Below are positions 8,597 to 16,287 of a stretch of 28,692 nucleotides of DNA, piece after piece; the first letter of the stretch is position 1; every line of letters starts with the position of its first letter. The translations under genes were made by a program, and so were the position numbers. The notes beneath the pieces were generated by a model. The model worked only from the letters and a program-made list of their open reading frames with translations. It made no database searches and was not told the origin of the DNA. The stretch is from CAZZIZ01 sp964654535 (GTDB taxonomy: Bacteria > Bacteroidota > Bacteroidia > Chitinophagales > UBA2359). Location of the stretch: assembly GCA_964654535.1 (NCBI GenBank), contig CAZZIZ010000016.1, forward strand, positions 1 to 28,692. Direction: 5' to 3'.

Positions 8597-9001
8597 TTAG
8601 GTGTCTTCTTTCTTTTCAAAATCTAGACAAACCGAATTTATACAGTAACGTTTACCGCCCGGCCCTGGGCCATCTGGAAACACATGTCCTAAATGACTGT
8701 CGCAAGTTGCGCAGCGGACCTCTACACGCTTCATTCCGTGACTGTTGTCTTCGACGTACTTTATGGCATCTGAATCTATAGGGTCGGTGAAACTCGGCCA
8801 ACCACATCCTGAATCAAATTTTGTGTCGCTTCCAAAGAGTGGAACTTGGCAACCATAACAACAATAGGTACCAGTATCTTTGTGTAAATAGAATGTGCCA
8901 GAAAATGGCTTTTCGGTTCCACTTTCACGCAGAACACGATATCGCTCAGGACCGAGTTGAGCTTTCCACTCCTCGTCCGTCTTCTGGACTTTTTCTTTCA
9001 C
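8597..9001 (-). CDS. msrB: Peptide-methionine (R)-S-oxide reductase MsrB, cytosolic form
   Basis: A 134-residue, single-domain MsrB with no signal peptide. Zinc ligands are C48-YGC-51 and RCATC; catalytic C120 is in RYCINS; resolving C66 is present in SGCGWPSF, unlike the lipoprotein paralog at 6923-7408. An additional cysteine, C125, follows the catalytic one closely. It lies 12 bp downstream of the bTHX ribosomal protein gene on the same strand, so the two probably share a transcript. It converges on the OmpA-like gene with a 22-bp gap. Confidence 0.94.
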   Translation of the reverse strand: MKEKVQKTDEEWKAQLGPERYRVLRESGTEKPFSGTFYLHKDTGTYCCYGCQVPLFGSDTKFDSGCGWPSFTDPIDSDAIKYVEDNSHGMKRVEVRCATCDSHLGHVFPDGPGPGGKRYCINSVCLDFEKKEDT

Positions 9002-9013
9002 GCTTACTTGTGT

Positions 9014-9130
9014 TTAAGCGCTTTTCTTAGTAGAACCTTCAGCAGTTTTTACTGGACGCTTACGGCGTGCATTGCCGAATGACTTGCGAGCAATTTTACC
9101 TTTCTTGGTTCTTTTATCTCCTCTACCCAT
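9014..9130 (-). CDS. 30S ribosomal protein bTHX
   Basis: A 38-residue, strongly basic protein beginning MGRGDKRTKKGKIARKSFG and ending in Lys/Arg-rich sequence plus TKKSA. The MG(K/R)GDK-(K/R)T-(K/R)-(K/R)GKI start is the signature of THX, the small peptide that sits in the head of the 30S subunit in Thermus and Bacteroidota. It is too short for many gene finders. It precedes the cytosolic msrB by 12 bp on the same strand and is divergent from sufB. A TAATTTCG box at 9149-9156 (minus strand) is a possible -7 element. Confidence 0.9.
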   Translation of the reverse strand: MGRGDKRTKKGKIARKSFGNARRKRPVKTAEGSTKKSA

Positions 9131-9275
9131 TTTGTAAATATTAGGACGCGAAATTAGTGCTTTTCATTTAGTTAATAGGTCTTTAATGTTTAATTTTGAC
9201 TTTTTTGTATAAACAAGGATTTAAGGGAATTTTAATGCCTTAGGGCAGTTAAAATGAATACCAATAAATAAGCAA

Positions 9276-10724
9276 ATGAGTGATTTTCAAAATACGATTG
9301 ACGAAGTAACCAATGCCGACTATCAGTGGGGTTTTGTTACTGATATAGAGTCGGATAAAGTAGACATAGGACTGAACGAGGATGTCATTCGAATGATATC
9401 TAAGAAGAAGAATGAGCCGGAATGGCTAACAGAATGGCGATTGGAGGCTTTTGCTCAATTCAGTAAAATGACCGAGCCAGATTGGGCCAATGTCCATTAT
9501 GAAAAGCCAGACTTACAAGCGATAAGCTACTACGCTGCTCCAAAAACTAAAAAAGTCCTTAATAGTCTGGACGAGCTCGATCCTGAACTCAAAAAAACCT
9601 ACGACAAGTTGGGTATCTCTATTGACGAGCAAAAACGTTTGGCTAATGTCGCAGTTGATGTAGTTATGGACTCCGTTTCGGTTACCACTACCTTCAAAAA
9701 GGAACTTGCAGAAAAAGGCATCATCTTTTCATCTTTTAGCGAAGCAGTAAAAGATCATCCGGAGCTTGTTAAAAAATATATGGGCTCGGTAGTTCCGCAG
9801 ACGGACAATTACTATGCAGCGCTTAATTCAGCAGTATTCACTGACGGTTCTTTCTGCTACATTCCTAAAGGAGTGCGCTGTCCAATGGAGCTCTCGACTT
9901 ATTTCAGAATAAACGAGGCCAACACGGGGCAATTTGAAAGAACCTTAATCATAGCAGACGAAGGAAGTTACGTAAGCTACTTAGAAGGATGCACTGCCCC
10001 TATTCGTGATGAGAACCAACTGCACGCTGCGGTTGTAGAAATTGTCGCGCATAAAGGTGCAGAAGTAAAATACTCCACGGTACAGAACTGGTATCCTGGG
10101 AACCCCGAAACAGGTAAAGGTGGGATTTACAACTTTGTAACCAAGCGCGGAATTTGCCAAGGAGATAACTCGAAAATTTCTTGGACCCAAGTTGAAACAG
10201 GTTCGGCCGTTACCTGGAAATATCCATCTGTAATATTGAAAGGTGATAATTCAATTGGCGAGTTTTACTCAGTAGCCCTAACCAATAATTTCCAGCAAGC
10301 CGATACCGGTACCAAAATGATTCATATTGGTAAGAACACCAAGAGTAGAATCATTTCGAAAGGTATCTCCGCAGGTAAAAGTCAAAACTCTTACCGAGGA
10401 TTGGTTAAGGTGAACAAGAAAGCCAGCAACGCCAGCAACTTCTCGCAATGCGATAGTTTGCTTATTGGTGATAAATGCGGAGCGCACACTTTTCCTTACA
10501 TCGAAGCAGCAAACAGTTCTTGCGTTGTAGAACACGAAGCGACTACTTCTAAAATAGGCGAGGACATCTTATTCTATTGTAATCAACGTGGCATCGATAT
10601 CGAAATGGCCACAAGTCTTATTATAAACGGCTTCGTAAAAGAAGTCTTAAACGAACTGCCTATGGAATTTGCGGCAGAGGCGAAAAAATTGTTGTCCATC
10701 AGTTTAGAGGGCAGCGTAGGTTAA
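9276..10724 (+). CDS. sufB: Fe-S cluster assembly scaffold SufB
   Basis: SufB is the core scaffold of the SUF machinery: with SufC and SufD it builds a nascent Fe-S cluster from sulfur delivered by SufS/SufE. The 482 residues match the family. N-terminal EPEWLTEWRLEAF, central GSFCYIPKGVRCPMELSTYFRIN, the beta-helix core with EGCTAP and SAVTWKYPS, and the C-terminal HEA-TSKIGEDILFYCNQRGI are all as expected. It is the first gene of an operon continuing to about 15983. No clear TTTG/TAnnTTTG promoter stands out in the 145 bp upstream, where the bTHX promoter must also lie. Confidence 0.98.
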   Translation: MSDFQNTIDEVTNADYQWGFVTDIESDKVDIGLNEDVIRMISKKKNEPEWLTEWRLEAFAQFSKMTEPDWANVHYEKPDLQAISYYAAPKTKKVLNSLDELDPELKKTYDKLGISIDEQKRLANVAVDVVMDSVSVTTTFKKELAEKGIIFSSFSEAVKDHPELVKKYMGSVVPQTDNYYAALNSAVFTDGSFCYIPKGVRCPMELSTYFRINEANTGQFERTLIIADEGSYVSYLEGCTAPIRDENQLHAAVVEIVAHKGAEVKYSTVQNWYPGNPETGKGGIYNFVTKRGICQGDNSKISWTQVETGSAVTWKYPSVILKGDNSIGEFYSVALTNNFQQADTGTKMIHIGKNTKSRIISKGISAGKSQNSYRGLVKVNKKASNASNFSQCDSLLIGDKCGAHTFPYIEAANSSCVVEHEATTSKIGEDILFYCNQRGIDIEMATSLIINGFVKEVLNELPMEFAAEAKKLLSISLEGSVG

Positions 10725-10741
10725 TCTTGAAAACAAAGTAA

Positions 10742-11500
10742 ATGTTAAGTATAAAGAATCTTAAAGCTGGAGTTGAAGGAAACGAAATACTCCGCGGTTT
10801 GAATTTAGAAGTGAAGGCAGGTGAAGTACACGCCATTATGGGTCCCAACGGATCTGGTAAGAGTACTTTGGCTTCTGTTTTAGCTGGTAAAGAGGAATAT
10901 GAAGTAAGCGAAGGAGAGGTAACCTTCAACGGAAAAGACTTATTAGATATGGATCCAGAAGTACGTGCACGCGAGGGCATCTTTTTGGCTTTCCAATATC
11001 CGGTTGAAATTCCTGGAGTGTCTATTTCCAATTTCATTCGTACCTCACTCAATGAAATTCGCAAGCACAAAGAGCTTGATCCTTTGAATGCAAAGGATTT
11101 CCTTCTAAAAATGAAGGAAAAGTTGGCTCTTCTCGAAATAGATCAGTCCATGATTGGTCGTGCATTAAACGAAGGTTTCTCGGGTGGTGAGAAAAAGCGA
11201 AACGAAATTTTGCAAATGGCAATGCTCGAGCCACATTTGAGCATCCTTGATGAAACCGATTCAGGTTTGGATATCGATGCCCTTCGTATAGTTTCCAATG
11301 GTGTCAACAAATTAAAGACGCCTGAGACCGCATCAATTGTTATTACGCACTACCAAAGATTACTAGAGCACATTGTTCCTGACTTCGTACACGTATTGTA
11401 CCAAGGACAAATTGTTAAGTCTGGAGGTAAAGAACTAGCGCTAGAGCTAGAAGAGAAAGGCTATGATTGGATTAAAGAAATGCAGCCAACGACGGTATAG
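10742..11500 (+). CDS. sufC: Fe-S cluster assembly ATPase SufC
   Basis: The ABC-type ATPase of the SufBCD complex; ATP-driven dimerisation opens the SufB-SufD interface for cluster formation. The 252 residues include Walker A G34-PNGSGKST-42, the SUF-specific signature F146-SGGEKKRNE, Walker B ILDETDSGLD with D170 and E171, and switch H203 in IVITHYQR. It has no membrane domain. It starts 17 bp after sufB and ends 2 bp before sufD. Confidence 0.98.
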   Translation: MLSIKNLKAGVEGNEILRGLNLEVKAGEVHAIMGPNGSGKSTLASVLAGKEEYEVSEGEVTFNGKDLLDMDPEVRAREGIFLAFQYPVEIPGVSISNFIRTSLNEIRKHKELDPLNAKDFLLKMKEKLALLEIDQSMIGRALNEGFSGGEKKRNEILQMAMLEPHLSILDETDSGLDIDALRIVSNGVNKLKTPETASIVITHYQRLLEHIVPDFVHVLYQGQIVKSGGKELALELEEKGYDWIKEMQPTTV

Positions 11501-11502
11501 TT

Positions 11503-12801
11503 ATGAGCGAAACATCAATCTTAAAAAATATCGACCTCAACGCTCGACTCAATGGCGATTCTGCCTCTGAGTGGGAAGTGATACGTCGCGATGCTTTGGC
11601 TACTTTCGAAAAGCAAGGCTTTCCTACGCGGAAGGATGAGGATTGGAAATACCTTAATCTCATAAAGCTGCTCAATGAGCCTTTCCAAGATCCGACGGAG
11701 AGCGAACTCGCTTCAATCAACGCTTGGAAAATCAAGGACGTGCAAACCAATTTGCTCGTTTTTGTAAACGGTAAGTACAACGAGCAACACTCTAAAATCT
11801 TAGATGAAGAGAACGGTCTGGTTATCGGTCAATTCAAAAAAGCGAAGGTCTTTGCACAAAACATAGTCAGCAAAAACTTTGCGCAGGGTGTACATACCAA
11901 TCGCAATGGTTTTGCTTCTTTGAATACTGCATTAGCAGATGACGGATTGTTTGTACACGTGCCAGCTGGCTTAAAAGTGAAACATCCTATAGAGGTCTTG
12001 CATATTGGTGCAAACACCAAGGAAGAAAGAACGATGCAGCATCTTCGTCAAATGATTATTGTCGAGAAGGGTGCGCACGTAAGAGTATTCGAAACTTATG
12101 CGAACCAATCCGAAAGTGATAAAACCTTGGTCAACATCGTTAACGAGTTTGTCGTTGAGGAAAATGCGGAGTTAGAATATTATAAGATTCAAAACGAAAA
12201 CGAGCAAGCAGTACAAATCAATCAAACCGAAGTGCAGCAAGCTCGTGATAGTATTTTCTTTTCGACTATCCTGACGGCTGGAGGTGCTTTAGTGCGTAAC
12301 GATTTGAATGCGCGCATAAACGCTTCTAATTGTGAAACTCACTTTAACGGTTTGTACTTAGGCGAAAAGAAAGCCGTAATTGATAACCATACGATCGTAG
12401 ATCACAAAGTGCCGCATACTTATAGTAATGAGTTGTACAAAGGCATTATGACAGACAGTTCGAAAGCAGTCTTTAACGGGCGTATCTTCGTAAGAGAAGA
12501 CGCTCAAAAGACCAATGCCTATCAAACCAACCGCAACATACTCCTAACGGAAAACGCTTCGGTAAACACTAAGCCTCAGTTAGAAATTTGGGCAGACGAT
12601 GTGCGATGTAGCCACGGTGCTACAACTGGTCAGCTAGATAAGAATGCGATTTTCTACTTGCGTAGTCGTGGACTCTCGGAAGAAGATGCGCGTAAGTTCT
12701 TGCTAAAAGCCTTTACAGCAGAAGTTATCGATACCATCAAGGACGAGAACATCGCCGAGCACTTTGATAAAGTCTTACAACAAAAACTACAGTTCGCGTG
12801 A
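11503..12801 (+). CDS. sufD: Fe-S cluster assembly protein SufD
   Basis: A SufB paralog that completes the SufBC2D scaffold and is involved in iron entry. The 432 residues have the N-terminal helical part with FPTRKDEDWKYLNL, a right-handed beta-helix core, and the C-terminal CSHGATTGQLDKNAIFYLRSRG motif, whose His is the conserved functional one. The stop overlaps the GTG start of sufS by 4 bp, indicating translational coupling. Confidence 0.97.
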   Translation: MSETSILKNIDLNARLNGDSASEWEVIRRDALATFEKQGFPTRKDEDWKYLNLIKLLNEPFQDPTESELASINAWKIKDVQTNLLVFVNGKYNEQHSKILDEENGLVIGQFKKAKVFAQNIVSKNFAQGVHTNRNGFASLNTALADDGLFVHVPAGLKVKHPIEVLHIGANTKEERTMQHLRQMIIVEKGAHVRVFETYANQSESDKTLVNIVNEFVVEENAELEYYKIQNENEQAVQINQTEVQQARDSIFFSTILTAGGALVRNDLNARINASNCETHFNGLYLGEKKAVIDNHTIVDHKVPHTYSNELYKGIMTDSSKAVFNGRIFVREDAQKTNAYQTNRNILLTENASVNTKPQLEIWADDVRCSHGATTGQLDKNAIFYLRSRGLSEEDARKFLLKAFTAEVIDTIKDENIAEHFDKVLQQKLQFA

Positions 12802-14042
12802 GCAGGCCCGTCTTAAGCACGGATGTTGCGGATATCGAGAGATTAAGAAAGGATTTTCCCATTTTACAATCTCAGGTAAATGGGAATCTTATTGCCTATC
12901 TCGATAATGGTGCCACCACTCAAAAGCCACAAGCTGTTATAGATGCTATTGATAAATACTACCATCAGCAAAACAGCAACATTCACCGTGGAGCGCACTT
13001 CTTAGCCAATTGGTGTACAGAAGAGTACGAAGGTGCCCGAAATAAAATTGCAAAGTTCATTGGAGCGAGTTCGGACAAAGAAATAAACTTTGTACGAGGC
13101 ACCACTGAAGCGCTAAACCTTGTCGCCAACACGCTAGGCAAATCGCAACTAAAGGATGGAGATAAGATTTTAATCCCAGTCTTCGAGCACCACTCTAACA
13201 TTGTGCCTTGGCAAATGATTGCCAAAGAAAAAGGAGCTACCGTAGAAGTTGTCGCGATGAACGAAGATGGTTCATTGAATCTGGCAGCGTTTAAGGAGCA
13301 GCTAAACGACAAGGTCAAAATCGTCAGTATGAATTACATCAGTAATTCACTCGGTACGATTAATCCCATTAAAGAAGTGGCTGCTCTCGTTCACGCTGTA
13401 GACGCATTCTTAGTTGTCGATGGTGCACAGGCTATGAGCCATACACCAGTCAACGTACAAGAATTGGACTGCGACTTCTTTGCATTCAGCGGACACAAAA
13501 TGTTTGCACCTACAGGCATAGGAATCCTTTATGGAAAGCAGGCTCTGCTAGAAATGATTCCTCCATATATGGGTGGAGGAGAAATGATCGACTCGGTAAG
13601 TTTCGAAGGAACAACCTACAATAAACTGCCCTTTAAATTCGAAGCAGGAACGCCAAATATTTGTGGAGCCATCGCCTTAGGCGCGGCAGTAGATTACATC
13701 AATTCAGTTGGCTACGAGTTAATACAAGAACAAGAAACAATCCTGTTAGATTACGCCACAAGCGAGCTGAGCAGTATTCCAGGACTAAATATCATAGGAA
13801 CAACGAGCCAAAAGGCAAGTGTCGTTTCCTTTCTTATCGAAGGCGTGCATCCCTACGACCTAGGCGTTATGCTCGATCAAGAAGGAATAGCAGTGCGCAC
13901 TGGTCATCATTGTTGCCAACCCTTAATGGATTCTCTAGGAATTGAAGGAACGGTTCGAGCCTCCTTTGCGTTTTACAATACGACAGCTGAAATAGATCGT
14001 TTGAAGGAAGGAATTTTAAAAGCAATTAAGAGACTAACGTGA
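12798..14042 (+). CDS. sufS: Cysteine desulfurase SufS
   Basis: A PLP enzyme that removes sulfur from cysteine, giving alanine and an enzyme persulfide passed to SufE. It has 414 residues. The PLP lysine is K234 in FSGHKMFAPTGIG; the catalytic cysteine is C372 in RTGHHCCQP (group II desulfurase; a second Cys follows directly). DNGATTQKP near the start and RGTTEALNLVA are also typical. It starts with GTG inside the sufD stop (GTGA) and ends the same way into the sufE fusion gene, so three genes are coupled by 4-bp overlaps. Confidence 0.97.
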   Translation: MSRPVLSTDVADIERLRKDFPILQSQVNGNLIAYLDNGATTQKPQAVIDAIDKYYHQQNSNIHRGAHFLANWCTEEYEGARNKIAKFIGASSDKEINFVRGTTEALNLVANTLGKSQLKDGDKILIPVFEHHSNIVPWQMIAKEKGATVEVVAMNEDGSLNLAAFKEQLNDKVKIVSMNYISNSLGTINPIKEVAALVHAVDAFLVVDGAQAMSHTPVNVQELDCDFFAFSGHKMFAPTGIGILYGKQALLEMIPPYMGGGEMIDSVSFEGTTYNKLPFKFEAGTPNICGAIALGAAVDYINSVGYELIQEQETILLDYATSELSSIPGLNIIGTTSQKASVVSFLIEGVHPYDLGVMLDQEGIAVRTGHHCCQPLMDSLGIEGTVRASFAFYNTTAEIDRLKEGILKAIKRLT

Positions 14043-14818
14043 GTTTAAAAGAAAGACAAGACTCTATCGTTAGTGACTTTGCCATCTTCGATGACAAGAT
14101 GGATCGCTATGACTATATCATAGATCTCGGTAAGGAAATGACTCCACTTGCAGAGGAACACAAAACCGAAGCCAACATTGTGAAGGGTTGCCAATCAAAA
14201 GTTTGGCTGCATGCTTACAAAGAAGGCGACAAAGTCAGATATCAAGCAGATAGCAATACAGTTATTACCAAAGGGCTAATCGCTTTGCTCGTTCGCGTGC
14301 TGGACGATGCAACGCCGCAAGAAATAGTAGATGAGGAACTCACTTTTGTAAATGACATTGATCTGCGCGGACATCTCAGCTCACAAAGAAGCAACGGCTT
14401 CAGCGCTATGATGCAAAAAATGAAAGACTTCGCGCAAAGCCTGCTCGATGGAAACGACAAAAAAGAAGATGCACCAAGTACAGCTGCAGTTTTTACCGAA
14501 CCCAGACACGAAGGAGAAATTAAGAGCGACGCAATAGGAAGAATACAAACAGTTTTCGATCCGGAAATTCCCGTCAATGTTTGGGACCTAGGTTTAATTT
14601 ATGAAGTGACGGTTTTCCCGCCACTCAATAATGTCTTTGTATTAATGACCGTTACTGCACCCAATTGCCCCGTAGCAGATACCTTACCAATAGAAGTAAA
14701 AAAAGCGGTACAGAAAGTTGAAGGAGTAGGAGCTGTTGAAGTTGAAATGACCTTTGATCCGCCTTGGACCAAGGATATGATGTCCGAAGTAGCCAAGCTA
14801 GAATTGGACATGTTTTAA
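14039..14818 (+). CDS. sufE: SufE-MIP18 (DUF59) fusion protein
   Basis: Two Fe-S functions in one 259-residue chain. Residues 1-138 are SufE, the sulfur acceptor for SufS: C51 in IVKGCQSKVWL is the persulfide-accepting cysteine, at the same number as in E. coli. A charged linker (about 139-162) leads to a MIP18/DUF59 domain (about 163-257) with GRIQTVFDPEIPVNVWDLG, TAPNCPVADTLP and a terminal FDPPWTKDMMSEVAK. MIP18 proteins act in Fe-S targeting or carriage. In other Bacteroidota that I know these are usually two neighbouring genes. The frame is open throughout. The start is GTG, overlapping the sufS stop by 4 bp. Confidence 0.93.
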   Translation: MSLKERQDSIVSDFAIFDDKMDRYDYIIDLGKEMTPLAEEHKTEANIVKGCQSKVWLHAYKEGDKVRYQADSNTVITKGLIALLVRVLDDATPQEIVDEELTFVNDIDLRGHLSSQRSNGFSAMMQKMKDFAQSLLDGNDKKEDAPSTAAVFTEPRHEGEIKSDAIGRIQTVFDPEIPVNVWDLGLIYEVTVFPPLNNVFVLMTVTAPNCPVADTLPIEVKKAVQKVEGVGAVEVEMTFDPPWTKDMMSEVAKLELDMF

Positions 14819-14828
14819 AGAATGAATT

Positions 14829-15278
14829 ATGAAAATTAGCGCACAAGAAGAATATGGACTTCGCATAATGTTGAGCATTGCCCGCAGTGAAAACAAACAA
14901 GGCCTCACCATCAGTGAAATCAGTACGCTCGAAAATATATCCTCGTCAAATACAGCAAAAATCCTGCGCGTTCTTCGTATGGCTAACCTCGTGCAAAGTA
15001 CACGCGGTAAGAGTGGGGGATACTTCCTCACCCGACCGGCAAAAGAAATTACCATTGCAGAATTAATTGAAGTGCTAGGCGGAAAACTATTCGACGATTC
15101 CTTTTGTGAAAACTACAGTGGCCTAGGGAAGTTGTGTACCAATTCGGTAGACTGCTCGCTACGTTCACTTTGGTCAGTAATCAAATTTTCACTAGACAAG
15201 ACATTAAACGGTATTTCGCTAGCCGATCTTTGTGCGCCCGAAGGGCAGTTTAAAGAGCAAATGGCGAAAAATTTTTAA
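14829..15278 (+). CDS. Rrf2-family transcriptional regulator (IscR/SufR-like)
   Basis: A 149-residue winged-helix regulator: MKISAQEEYGLRIMLSIA at the start, recognition-helix region ISSSNTAKILRVLRMANLV and wing GKSGGYFLTRP. Three cysteines, C93, C103 and C109, lie where IscR/NsrR proteins bind a cluster; spacing is C-x9-C-x5-C against C-x5-C-x5-C in IscR. An Fe-S-sensing role and feedback control of the suf operon are inferred from this and from its place 10 bp after the sufE fusion. No operator was identified upstream of sufB. Confidence 0.93.
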   Translation: MKISAQEEYGLRIMLSIARSENKQGLTISEISTLENISSSNTAKILRVLRMANLVQSTRGKSGGYFLTRPAKEITIAELIEVLGGKLFDDSFCENYSGLGKLCTNSVDCSLRSLWSVIKFSLDKTLNGISLADLCAPEGQFKEQMAKNF

Positions 15279-15296
15279 TCATAAAACACAAAAGAT

Positions 15297-15710
15297 ATGT
15301 ATCCAGCAGAATTAACCAAACCAATGGAAGCCGAACTAACCGATCGCGGCTTTACAGCATTGAATACACCAGAAGCAGTTGAAACTTCGCTCAATAGTAA
15401 AGAAGGAACGGCATTAGTTTTAGTAAACTCCGTATGTGGATGTGCAGCGGCCAACGCGCGCCCAGCCGCTATGATGTCAGTAGACAACGAAAAGAAACCA
15501 AGTAATCTTTACACCGTATTTGCCGGCGTAGATGGCGATGCAGTAAACAAAGCGCGCGAATTCTTTTTGCCTTACCCTCCATCTTCACCGTCAATAGCTT
15601 TATTCAAAAACGGCGAGTTGGTGCACTTTATAGAGCGTCATCAGATTGAAGGTCGTCCTGCAGATTTGATTGCCGCAAACTTAAAGGCAGCATACAACGA
15701 GCACTGCTAG
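15297..15710 (+). CDS. Bacilliredoxin BrxA/BrxB (YphP/YqiW) family
   Basis: A 137-residue thioredoxin-fold protein that removes bacillithiol from mixed disulfides in Firmicutes; the family is also common in Bacteroidota. The active-site motif is C47-G-C49 in VNSVCGCAAANARPA. The later PPSSPSIALFKNGELVHFIERHQIEGR stretch carries the cis-Pro region and the family tail. It lies 18 bp after the Rrf2 gene, within the suf operon, which suggests repair of thiols during Fe-S or oxidative stress. The stop codon abuts the acylphosphatase start. Confidence 0.94.
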   Translation: MYPAELTKPMEAELTDRGFTALNTPEAVETSLNSKEGTALVLVNSVCGCAAANARPAAMMSVDNEKKPSNLYTVFAGVDGDAVNKAREFFLPYPPSSPSIALFKNGELVHFIERHQIEGRPADLIAANLKAAYNEHC

Positions 15711-15983
15711 TTGCCTTGCCTCCGCGTGAAAATTTCCGGCAAAGTCCAAGGAGTGTGGTTTAGAAAGCATTGCTTGGACAAAGCACAAGAATTAAAATTG
15801 GGCGGCTGGGTCAGGAACCACGAAGACGGAACCGTGCGCCTCGAAATCGAAGGTCCCGACAAAGTCCTCGACCAATACTGCGAATGGCTCTGGGAAGGCA
15901 GCCCCAAATCAGATGTTGTAGCGGTAGAACGCATGCAACAAAAGTTTGAGGCAGGGTATACCGACTTTGAAATAAAGGAGTAA
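15711..15983 (+). CDS. Acylphosphatase
   Basis: A small cytoplasmic enzyme (90 residues) hydrolysing acyl phosphates such as acetyl- or carbamoyl-phosphate. The phosphate loop GKVQGVWFRKH with R18 and the catalytic Asn in GGWVRNHEDGTV are visible, followed by EGPDKVLDQYCEWLWEGSP. The start is the TTG immediately after the bacilliredoxin TAG and in the same frame; a GTG at 15726 is the only alternative and would shorten strand 1. The direct TAG-TTG junction implies re-initiation from the upstream gene. It is the last gene of the suf transcription unit. Confidence 0.93.
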   Translation: MPCLRVKISGKVQGVWFRKHCLDKAQELKLGGWVRNHEDGTVRLEIEGPDKVLDQYCEWLWEGSPKSDVVAVERMQQKFEAGYTDFEIKE

Positions 15984-15997
15984 TATTTTAGATCTTC

Positions 15998-16014
15998 GAT
16001 TGCCGTAGGCAATC
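15998..16014. repeat. Small perfect hairpin
   Basis: GATTGCCGTAGGCAATC is a 7-bp perfect inverted repeat with a GTA loop, 15 bp after the acylphosphatase stop. There is no following T-run, so it is unlikely to be an intrinsic terminator on its own. It looks like a dispersed genomic repeat stacked next to others. Confidence 0.55.
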
Positions 16015-16023
16015 GGCGAGATT

Positions 16024-16052
16024 CCCCTCTTGAGAGGGGTTAGGGGTTGTCC
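16024..16052. repeat. Dispersed CCCCTC/GAGGGG hairpin repeat
   Basis: CCCCTCTTGAGAGGGG forms a 6-7 bp stem and is followed by TTAGGGGTTGTCC. I recall closely similar sequences as dispersed repeats in Bacteroidota genomes; only one copy is in this window, so the repeat status rests on memory. Confidence 0.5.
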
Positions 16053-16088
16053 ACGTTAGTTCCTCCTAATAGAAGTTAGATTGATTTT

Positions 16089-16266
16089 GGGCGTGCCCCC
16101 ACATAAAAAAGCCCCGCGTAAAACGCGGGGCTTTTTTATGTGGGGTCGGGCTGTCGGCAGTCGCTCTGTTCTGTGTTCTCCAGCTATAGTTCATCTAGCT
16201 CTAAGGAGCTAAGAACTATGCGTCGCCCACAACAGGAGCTTCAACAATGCCTCTATCCCTCACGCG
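16089..16266 (-). repeat. REP-like Bacteroidota element with nested terminator
   Basis: Read on the minus strand, the element starts CGCGTGAGGGATAGAGG (16266-16250), has a variable middle, then CCGACAGCCCGACCCC (16157-16142) and ends GGGGCACGCCC (16099-16089). The two ends recur separately at 57-73 and 28639-28692. The middle contains a strong hairpin at 16186-16219: ATAGTTC/GAACTAT plus TAGCTC/GAGCTA around a TAAG loop. Between the two 3' motifs lies a 23-bp perfect inverted repeat (separate entry). It begins 22 bp after the SnoaL-like gene stop, in that gene's orientation. It encodes no protein. Confidence 0.75.
16097..16145. terminator. Bidirectional intrinsic terminator inside the REP-like element
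   Basis: Two 23-nt arms (16097-16119 and 16123-16145) are perfect reverse complements around an AAA loop. The inner stem GCCCCGCGT/ACGCGGGGC is flanked by six A on one side and six T on the other, so it can terminate transcription on either strand. It lies between the convergent acylphosphatase (+) and SnoaL-like (-) genes, the right place for such a signal. Confidence 0.85.
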
Positions 16267-16287
16267 AAATTCTGCGCTCAGTGTGAG

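Noticed and set aside
14455..14520. SufE-MIP18 fusion as a frameshift artefact
   Set aside because: The linker is open in the same frame, has normal composition, and lacks a stop or a spaced start. Raw reads would be needed for certainty.
15707..16012. Minus-strand frame of 101 codons over the acylphosphatase
   Set aside because: It is opposite a gene with clear catalytic motifs and runs into repeat DNA.
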